64,000 bases of DNA from Vesta saturnalis (taxonomy: Eukaryota > Arthropoda > Insecta > Coleoptera > Lampyridae). Numbering within the stretch: the stretch's first letter is position 1; each line of letters starts with the position of its first letter. The notes beneath the pieces were generated by a model. It saw nothing but the letters and a program-made list of their open reading frames with translations, searched no databases and had not been told where the DNA came from. Below are positions 56,087 to 64,000 of this stretch, in pieces. A program made the position numbers and the translations under genes. The DNA is taken from contig JARFJB010000400.1 of the NCBI GenBank assembly GCA_036346205.1, positions 4,196,001 to 4,260,000 of the forward strand, written 5' to 3'.

Positions 56087-56135
56087 TAGGAACAATATAC
56101 CTCCGCAATAGGTTACTACGCAAGGTGCATAAGCA
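55947..56135. repeat. ~45-base direct repeat split by a (TA)n array
   Basis: CTTAGGAACAATATACCTC with the following ~28 bases occurs at about 55949-55996 and again at 56086-56133, with three differences. Between the copies lie about 15 bases and the TA array at 56013-56084. Confidence 0.85.
56013..56084. repeat. (TA)n microsatellite
   Basis: About 36 TA repeats. Confidence 0.95.
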
Positions 56136-56224
56136 GCTGCATACAGTCTAGCAGCCTCACTCGCATTCCCTTGGGCAACACCATAACAATAATGAATATC
56201 GGCATATTCTTCATTTGAAAACAT
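56105..56224 (-). pseudogene. DUF4817-type transposase N-terminal fragment
   Basis: Minus-strand ATG at 56224 begins MFSNEEYADIHYCYGVAQGN, then ASEAARLYAAAYAPC, the start of an insect Tc1/mariner-like transposase. Coding similarity ends after about 38 codons at the direct repeat; nothing of the core is present. Confidence 0.75.
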
Positions 56225-56754
56225 GACTCAGGAAGGAAAACACGAATAGGAACAAGAACAATAATAATAACAAGAACAAGAACGACTCAAAAACTAAATA
56301 ATTTTGTGTTAGAGACTTCGTTGAGGGCAAGCTTCACTTGCCACCACCGAAAATCCCTTACAGCTTACATTTAAAAATGAAACATAAACATCTCGTTAAA
56401 AGGTCCATGTTTTCTTAAGTTTTAATCCTTTTTTGTGAAAAATTAAAAAAGTGTAGCGTCGCCACATTAAATTCTTACCTCACATAAACAAATACAATCT
56501 CGCGTAATGAAACGCTACAAAGAATCAATTCACGATGACGCAATTTCTCCTCAACTAGTACTGTAACAAATCAAAGAACAAATAACTTAGGATTACCCGA
56601 TATATGCTTCAATAGAAGAATATTACTTCCCTTAATTCTTTCACTTATGTTTAAATATAATACAAACAAGCGTAAACAAATATTAACTAAAATTTGCAGT
56701 ATACATAATCGTAATTCTTAAACTTGATTATGCTAAAGAAAGTTAGATATTTAA
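56225..56754. other. Unassigned DNA
   Basis: No gene that I can support. Confidence 0.35.
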
Positions 56755-57265
56755 TAATTTGCTACAATTACTAGCAACATCGGCAGACCCTCTGTTCGTC
56801 ACTAAGAAACAATTACATTTAAATTTACCTGAATTTCCAACAAATTCTTATAACAAAACTAAAAATTTCAATTTTCTGCCAAAACCAAACCGCCCAATGA
56901 AAACCAAAATTCCAATAATGTATACAAGGTACCATACGAGTGTGGCAGATCATACATAGGTGAACGCGGTAGACCACCCCCAGGAACATAAGAATAACAT
57001 CTACAGAAGAATCCAGAATCGACGAACGTGGCTGTGGAACGAAGAACACCGAGTCCAATGGGATAATGTACAGATAGCGGCAATGGACAACTCGCTGAAG
57101 ACCCAAAGAAGCTACCTGGCGCAGAAAATCCATCACCTCAAAAAACGTCACTTACTCAAAAATTTTACAAATGATCACATTGTGCACACCCAATTACGCC
57201 TGGAAAACGTGTACAATCACGAAATTATACATCGTCAAAGTTGTGAAAGTATGGAGCGGCTGTTC
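56755..57265 (+). pseudogene. PLE GIY-YIG endonuclease remnant, fifth lineage
   Basis: NVYKVPYECGRSYIGERGRP (near 56912-56975) is the GIY-YIG signature. In a shifted frame WNEEHRVQWDNVQIAAMDN (57025-57090) and LLKNFTNDHIVHTQ give the C-terminal half. The Arg of the active site region and the frame between these parts are damaged. Confidence 0.7.
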
Positions 57266-57299
57266 TAGTTCTATGTCGCTTGCACTATCTTATCTAATT

Positions 57300-57560
57300 A
57301 GATGATGGATATGTTATCAAGCGCCACATTAATCAACTACGTAAGACAGAAGTACCACTCGAGCAGCGCAAAATTGTAAGTTTTGCTCCTGAACCTAGTT
57401 CAAAGATCTAAAGTACCCCAAATAATATCATACCTATAAATAGCTATGTTCTGGAGAAACCGTCATCTTCATACAGTCTAACGGTTTCTTCAGCAGTACC
57501 CGAAGTTGATAATACTAGTAAGTGTCTCATATCAGTGCGAACAGTCTTCTTCAAAGGATT
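57300..57560 (+). pseudogene. Possible gypsy pol C-terminal fragment
   Basis: GYVIKRHINQLRKTEVPLEQ near 57304-57370 resembles the C-terminal R-H-V-x-Q-L-R segment of Ty3/gypsy integrases. Short and broken; low confidence. Confidence 0.35.
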
Positions 57561-57701
57561 ATAGTGAACTGGGAAATTCAAATCAACTAGTGACAATCAG
57601 CAGATAAACACTTATCAGGAAAAGTTGAGGGAGCTCGCCCTCGTTCGACCAGGATTAAACATCCAGTAATTCATATGAATTTGTAAATCAGTATTTATGT
57701 T

Positions 57702-57702
<1 letters not shown>

Positions 57703-57748
<46 letters not shown>
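57703..57748. repeat. (TA)n microsatellite
   Basis: About 22 TA repeats. Confidence 0.95.
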
Positions 57749-57841
57749 TATGCCTGGGAGAATTATTATGTAAAAAGTAAGTAATCTTTGGCAACAATGC
57801 CGATTTGAAATATGGTTTCACAGTTAGTTTTGCTTTCTCAT

Positions 57842-57845
57842 ATAC

Positions 57846-57909
<64 letters not shown>
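57842..57909. repeat. (TA)n microsatellite
   Basis: About 30 TA repeats, adjoining a TACAGGGTG end. Confidence 0.95.
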
Positions 57910-58440
57910 GTATACAGGGTGTGTGTTGTAAGGCGCCCTATACGTTATTTGGGAACCTGTAAAGTTGCTTGGTTCAATGGGAACTTTTAATTTGTTTACT
58001 TCTTGTATATACAGGGTGCTTCAAGTTAGGGCTACCGATGTTAACTTTGAAATTTTAAATGCCACAACCCTACATTTTTTTTTACATATTTAAATTTTCT
58101 GTGTTAAAATACATTTGTAATAAAACTCTTTTCAAAATTTTGCATAGTTTAGGAGTAAATAGAGGATATGTAGTTTTTATCATGAATTTACCTGTTATAA
58201 AATTAATTGCTACATTTGAAATAATCATAATTTAAAAGTAATTTTTATATTTTTTTACACCAGAAGGGTTGTCCTGAATAGTTTCTAATATAAGTAGCTC
58301 CTATTTTTATACGGGGTGTTTTTTTTCAGGGGTCCCTTAAAAATATTTGAAATGCCAAAATCTCGGTTATTTTAAATGGTACACCCTATATATCTTTATA
58401 TCTTTTTCTAGGTAAATTCCTAATAAATTTCCTATCGATT
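57910..58440. mobile_element. Tc1/mariner-type composite arm, unpaired
   Basis: TATACAGGGTGTGTG (57912) and TATACAGGGTGCTTC (58007) face right, ATACGGGGTGTTT (58311) faces right again and ACACCCTATATA (58381) faces left, as in the arms at 82-630 and 19280-19810. GTTATTTGGGAACCTGTAA (57943-57961) is mirrored at 58753-58771. The element it belonged to is incomplete. Confidence 0.55.
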
Positions 58441-59180
<740 letters not shown>

Positions 59181-59639
59181 GAAACAGTGTTTTGTTCGCT
59201 AAGCATAGCCGCTTTGATTCATAATAATAATTATAAAAAAAAACTATTGTTGCCACACGATCCCTAGCTTACTAGGACTCCTAACTTATCAATCGATTTT
59301 TCACCGACAATATTCAATTTTCACAAATGACAATATTGAGTTTACGAAAGCAAAGGATTTTAAAGCAAGAATTGTGAAACACATACTTTAACTTATTTGG
59401 ACTCCATAGAGAAATGCAATTCGAACTTTGAAAACCGGATACACTACATGGTAGATATATTGAAAATTTATCGTAAAATGTGTTGAAACATTATAATTAT
59501 CTTTGATATTTGTTGTGTTAAACTGTTTCAATAAAGAGTTTTAGTCAATTTGATATTTTATTATGTTTAGATATAATTTTATTCACTAAAAATCGAAAAA
59601 AGCGCTCATAATATCTAAACCTTTGGATTTAGGGAGAGA
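59181..59639. other. Unassigned AT-rich DNA
   Basis: Nothing recognisable. Confidence 0.35.
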
Positions 59640-59862
59640 ACACACACACACATCACCCATTCTCACCATAACAAGCACAACGCACACGTGCACACGCTCA
59701 CAGTGCACACACGCACAACACGCACGCACGCAAACACGCATACACACACACGCAACACAGCACACATGCACACGCAACAGCACACGACAACAACACGCAC
59801 ACCACACGTACCATTACACACACAGACAATACACACACACACACACACACACACAACCACTA
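59640..59862. repeat. (CA)n and CACG-rich microsatellite
   Basis: Degenerate CA/CACG repeats ending in a pure CA run. Confidence 0.9.
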
Positions 59863-59992
59863 CACGTATCATCTTCACACTCATTAAATTTCCCACGACT
59901 ATTAATTAACACAACCACCAAACAACGCCTTGCACGAAATCGACTTTTCATTTCGACCCACGCACCCATACGCAAACTACTACCCACAGACG

Positions 59993-59994
<2 letters not shown>

Positions 59995-60034
<40 letters not shown>
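59995..60034. repeat. (TA)n microsatellite
   Basis: About 19 TA repeats. Confidence 0.95.
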
Positions 60035-60039
<5 letters not shown>

Positions 60040-60188
60040 GAGATTTTAAATTATCTACTTAGCTATGAAAACGTTGCTAGACCACAAAACAATATTGCGT
60101 ATACGTTGGACATTCAAAGTGACGTTGTCAAAATAGCAAGTCAATCTGTAAAGTAGTACAAATTTTCCACGGCAATTAGTGCAGTAAC

Positions 60189-60605
60189 ATGAGCGAAATG
60201 AAACTGGAGTATCAAAGTGTCATTAAGCTTTTGACAAAGGAAGGGAATGGCCCAAAAATCATTTTTGAGAGTATGACTATTGTGTGTGGAAGTGATGTGC
60301 CATCATATTACCAAGTTAAATTTTGGTCAAAACAGTTTCGTTGGGAGAGGGTTTCAATTGAAGACGATCCAAGTACTGGCCGCCAGTGGAAGCGAGAACG
60401 GGGAAATTGTTCGCAAGGTTGAGCAGTCGCTGCTGTAAGACCGCCGAACAAAGGTTTCCGTGGTTGCCAAAGAACTTCAACATATCGGAAACAACTGCAT
60501 TAGAAATTTTGCATGAGGACTTAGGGATTCCAAAGTTGCTCACACCAGAGCAAAAACAATGCAGGGAACAAATTTTCCGAGACAATTTGGCGGCTTTACA
60601 TAATT
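60189..60605 (+). pseudogene. Classic mariner transposase, N-terminal remnant
   Basis: The ATG at 60189 opens EMKLEYQSVIKLLTKEGNGP and continues to FRWERVSIEDDPSTGR, the first helix-turn-helix and linker of true mariner (DD34D) transposases. Frames then shift through EIVRKVEQSLL to SETTALEILHEDLGIPKLLT and PEQKQCREQIFRDNL, with the usual W-V-P-R-L-L box shortened to PKLLT by a deletion. The catalytic core is absent. It is a different family from the DUF4817-type transposases elsewhere in this window. Confidence 0.8.
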
Positions 60606-60649
60606 AAAAAAACTAATTAATACTTGTTTATATAATTTCAAAATAAAAA

Positions 60650-61085
60650 ATTATATAATAACCAGTGACGTGCCGTTTTTAGGGTATAAAGTTGTACATT
60701 TTTTAATTTATCAACCAATTTTTTGAAAGTAGGAAATTGGGGGTTTTTAAAATCGCTAAGTATAAATCATTTGTCAAAATTCAAAATAGCGGATAAAAAT
60801 AGGGATTATCGTGTTTAAAATCCGATGTGACTAAATTAAGGTATTTGTGGGCTAATGATCAATTTCGCAACTTTGTTAATTTGTGAAACATTATCTAAAT
60901 AAAAAATTTAAAAACTACCAGTGGCACACCGTTTTTAGGGTGCAAAATTTTCTTGAAAGTCGGGTATTGGGGGGTTTTTAAGATCACTAAGAATAAATAG
61001 TTTGTCAAAATTAAAAAATTCAAAATGGCGGATTTAAAATGCGGACTTATCGTGTTTAAAAACCGATATGACTCAAATTCAGTCT
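60650..61085. repeat. Two diverged tandem copies of a ~200-250-base repeat
   Basis: CCAGTGACGTGCCGTTTTTA (60662) and CCAGTGGCACACCGTTTTTA (60918) start two similar units. Each contains ATTGGGGG, a TTTGTCAAAAT stretch, an AAATAGCGGAT/AAATGGCGGAT word and TTATCGTGTTTAAAA. No coding capacity. Confidence 0.8.
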
Positions 61086-61090
61086 TGACA

Positions 61091-61095
<5 letters not shown>

Positions 61096-61164
<69 letters not shown>
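61096..61164. repeat. (TA)n microsatellite
   Basis: About 33 TA repeats. Confidence 0.95.
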
Positions 61165-61170
<6 letters not shown>

Positions 61171-61554
61171 TATGATATATATGATACATTTAGTTCATAC
61201 TTTATTTATAATAAAAGTCATAACAAATATCATTCAATGTATTTTATATTTTTCATGTCTTACAGGCTGAATTCGGATATCATTTGTAAAGTACTTGACT
61301 TAGTCCATAATAATACTGTTGATAACTATTGTATTCAAAAACGTCAGAGCGAAATTTTATTTCATTAATGAAAAACTTATTTCTCTTATTGTTTGCTGAA
61401 AATTTTCTATAAATCATCTTTACTAAATGTGCAATAAATTTGTACAATTTTTAACTAATTACAATTATGCGCAGAACACTTGAATAAGCAGTTCTTTCAA
61501 AAGTTAAATTAACGTGAAACCCTATAGAACGATGTTCGTTTTATTCTTCTAGAA
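61165..61554. other. Unassigned AT-rich DNA
   Basis: Nothing recognisable. Confidence 0.35.
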
Positions 61555-61578
61555 ATATATATATATATAGGTAGAGAT

Positions 61579-61632
<54 letters not shown>

Positions 61633-61633
61633 T
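61555..61633. repeat. (TA)n microsatellite, interrupted
   Basis: Two TA arrays separated by GGTAGAGATATCA. Confidence 0.9.
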
Positions 61634-61783
61634 TTGCTTTTGGAAAGTTATTTACTTTACTCTTATTTGTTAAATCGGATCAAACTTTAAGTTTGCATTC
61701 GTAACACAATTTAGATTTAGTTTTTATCTTTTTGTAAAAGTAGATTCTTTCGCCGTAAATCTTGTTTTAGTTTGTATAATTAC

Positions 61784-61857
<74 letters not shown>
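61784..61857. repeat. (TA)n microsatellite
   Basis: About 35 TA repeats. Confidence 0.95.
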
Positions 61858-61858
<1 letters not shown>

Positions 61859-62164
61859 ATATAAACAGTTAAATAAACATGTATTCAATTCCAAACCAAA
61901 ACCGGTCATCATAATAAAGATACAGTACAAAGCTTCAGCATGCTTTTGTGTAATGTTTAATGGATGGTAAATTGAATTTTACTTATAGTAGCCTAAAGAT
62001 AGCTGGGAAAACCACATTCTCAAACCATCTGTTTGACTGATATAATTTACAAAGAGCAGCAACATATATTCGAAACTTGAGATTTTAGAAATGATGAATA
62101 GTTTTATAACACAAGATGTGGTAAATCACTATTTTTCTCTATATCCGAAATCTGTTGCGGCCCG
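61858..62164. other. Unassigned DNA
   Basis: No supportable gene; the right part may be the 3' flank of the hAT-like element that follows. Confidence 0.35.
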
Positions 62165-63196
62165 TGGCCTCAAAACTTGGAGGTTTTGCCCTGAAAAAAA
62201 TTAAAATGAAAAAGGTGCCCTCTTTAAATTTATTTATTTTAGTTAATAACGATCAAAGAAATTATTTTGAGTAAAATCAAGTCAATCCTTTTTTGCAAGC
62301 AAACTTTTCTATAACTTTTTCGTTAAAATTTGGTGTTTCGTTAATTATTTTTTACTATAGATAACATTGATAATGCAACTATACGGTTCTCAATCATTGT
62401 ATTTCTCAAAAAGGTCTTTATTCTTTTAAACTGGAAATGTCCGGCTTCCGCTGTAGTCATTGGAACTGTTGTTGTAATTTCCATTAATTTTCTGGTGTCT
62501 TGGTATGGATTTAAAATATTTTAGAAATGGTATTGCTCCATGCATTTCCCTACAACCCGGTCTTGCATAAATAACAGATAAATCTATTTTCAAACGTCCC
62601 TTGTCTTAATTGGGAGATTTATGGATTTCGTCCAAGATGGTTTCATGACACACTTCCAACATGCAATCTAAAAGATCATTTTGAATATCTTGGATGTTCC
62701 CTTAAGGTGTGTAGAATCTGCTAAATGTTCACGACTGTTTTGGCCAATACCGCGGTGAAATTAATTAATCCACGAAAATTCCAGGATTATCAGATTTTTC
62801 TGTTTCATCATGTTCACTAAGTGCCAGTTCAAACATACCGCAAAATTTAATACAATCGATAATTTTCGACAAAACATACCTATTTTTAGTAACGTTATCC
62901 TTAAATTTCCGAACATTTACCCGGTAAGCTGAATCCAATTGCTCCCTTATATTTACAGTACATAATAAAGCGAATTCCATTTCCTTGTGCATATGACTCT
63001 TGGATAACTGATGTCCTTTTATTTTTTCAGTTAAATGAACCAAGTCTGTCAAACCAACTTGCGTCCATGATTTATCTCCACCATAGCACACACAGAAAAC
63101 AGAAAAGTACATTTCTTTATTACATCCACATATCCAGTTATTTCTTGAATAGTCTCTTGTAAGATTTTTCCCGACTTCAACCTTCTTTCTCAACAA
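62165..63196 (-). pseudogene. ZMYM1-like / DUF4371 hAT-type transposase, internally deleted
   Basis: The minus-strand frame 63196-62765 has a TTF-type zinc-finger region (RNNWICGCNKEMYFSVFCVC, GGDKSWTQVGLTDLVHL, KIKGHQLSKSHMHKE) and the start of DUF4371 (VNIREQLDSAYRVNVRKF, KNRYVLSKIIDCIKFCGMFE). After a stop it continues with DIQNDLLDCMLEVCHETIL. The middle of the catalytic region is missing. TTVPMTTAEAGHFQFKRIKT and FLRNTM near 62400-62500 are the C-terminal hAT dimerisation segment (relatives: A-E-R-S-F-S-x-L-K-R-I-K). It is therefore a deletion derivative of a zinc-finger-MYM-type-1-like transposase, common in insect genomes. Confidence 0.75.
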
Positions 63197-63239
63197 AAAT
63201 ATCCGGCAGAGGACGTCCTTCTTGTTTTGGTTTCATTTT

Positions 63240-64000
63240 TTCTTCATACGTATTCTTATTCCTCTGCAGTTCCTGCAATCACTCTTGTTACCATTACTCG
63301 TATACAGTGGTACGATGATCGCGCTCTTCCAATCATTTGGCACTTTTCCACACTTATGGCATACGTTGAAAAATTCAGGCTTGCTCCTTTACCGTTTATC
63401 AACCTACAGTTTTCTCTACCTCATTTATCCCAATATGCTTCTCAGTTTCATTCACTATTCTTCCACATTCTCCTTATTTAACCCTTCTGTTTCACTTTCC
63501 TATCTACTGTACAGGTTTCCGAAATATTCTTGCCAGCATTTCCTATTTCAATCGTCCCATACTATGTCATTGCTCGCATTCATCATTCCTGTAGCGTTCA
63601 GTTCTGGGCTAGGTTTTGTATTGTTGACCGATTTTCAGCTGAGTTTTTTGTTTCCCTCAAAATCGTTCTGCATTTTCTTTTCTTGCTCAGTCATCCCTGC
63701 CACTTTACTTATTCTCACTGCCTCCTTCGTTTCTTTGTTTCTTAATCTGTACACCTCATACAATATCGCTTTTTCTCAGTCTCATTTTTAATGATTCATT
63801 CCACCAAACACATTTTTTCTGTTCACTTACAGTAGCTCTTCCAGATATGCGCACGGCACAATTGACAACACAGTTTTTCAAGCTTATCCATGGACTTTCA
63901 ATGTCAGTGTCTTTTCTTGTTTGTTCCACACTGTTTCATACACATTCAACTCTTTACTCGCAGCATCTGCGTATTTCATTCTCGCACCATTATCCACTAG
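63240..64000 (-). pseudogene. Non-LTR retrotransposon (RTE/CR1-like) fragment, linker and start of reverse transcriptase
   Basis: Reading leftwards from the window edge, the minus strand has VWWNESLKMRLRKS (the W-W-N-E segment after the endonuclease), then in a shifted frame YEVYRLRNKETKEAVRIS, NKKLS, NRKCWQEYFGNLYS and finally GKVPNDWKSAIIVPLY followed by NCRGI, the first reverse transcriptase motif of such elements. The rest of the polymerase is missing on the left, where the ZMYM1-like sequence begins. The element continues beyond the window on the right. The hydrophobic frame on the opposite strand is only its shadow. Confidence 0.75.

Noticed and set aside
63222..63791. 189-codon hydrophobic plus-strand frame resembling a membrane protein
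   Set aside because: It is the complement of the non-LTR reverse transcriptase and linker, whose motifs read clearly on the minus strand.

Overview
This is a piece of a large, AT-rich animal nuclear genome, almost certainly an insect. The evidence is GT-AG introns, Penelope-like and non-LTR retroelements, insect-type Tc1/mariner transposases with a DUF4817-like N-terminus, hAT elements, and about thirty long (TA)n microsatellites. A beetle is plausible from the transposase and gypsy flavours, but the window does not prove the order. There are no operons, no CRISPR array and no bacterial or organellar genes.

Only one stretch looks like a host gene: a 189-base exon on the minus strand (3177-3365) encoding part of the first C2 domain of a ferlin (otoferlin-type) protein, with good splice sites on both sides. 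Most of the rest is probably intron or intergenic DNA filled with mobile elements.

Layout. 82-2519: long-TIR Tc1/mariner element. 5330-10157: four tandem 5'-truncated Penelope-like (PLE) units, each ending in a (TA)n array. 10218-12125: two non-autonomous inverted-repeat elements. 12195-12735: two tRNA-Ala-like short repeats. 12790-15560: two decayed PLEs head to head. 15591-21500: three successive Tc1/mariner elements, the middle one (17721-19193) with an unbroken 360-codon transposase. 22953-29875: inactivated Ty3/gypsy retrotransposon. 31065-32783: decayed Tc1/mariner. 33200-34265: a third PLE lineage. 34437-36773: a MITE, another tRNA-like repeat and a fold-back element with ~550-base arms. 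37782-39605: tyrosine-recombinase remnant abutting a 1.5-kb GT-rich satellite. 40465-40870: polypurine tract. 41342-42076: non-LTR ORF1 remnant and a small MITE. 43080-43800: a fourth PLE. 44215-47730: non-LTR reverse transcriptase split by a Tc1/mariner insertion. 49058-53584: hAT element with perfect 8-base target duplication. 53625-61085: small hairpin element, DUF7869-like fragment, fifth PLE, transposase fragments, truncated mariner and a tandem repeat. 62165-64000: ZMYM1-like hAT fragment next to a second non-LTR reverse transcriptase.

The genes do not form a pathway. They are independent parasites at different stages of decay, many nested or abutting (TA)n arrays. The points most worth following are the tandem PLE array with hammerhead-like 3' ends, the intact transposase inside a TA microsatellite, the modular long arms built from TACAGGGTG-type ends, and the tRNA-Ala-like cores, one flanked by a 12-base inverted repeat. 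I found no convincing new enzyme system or defence system.
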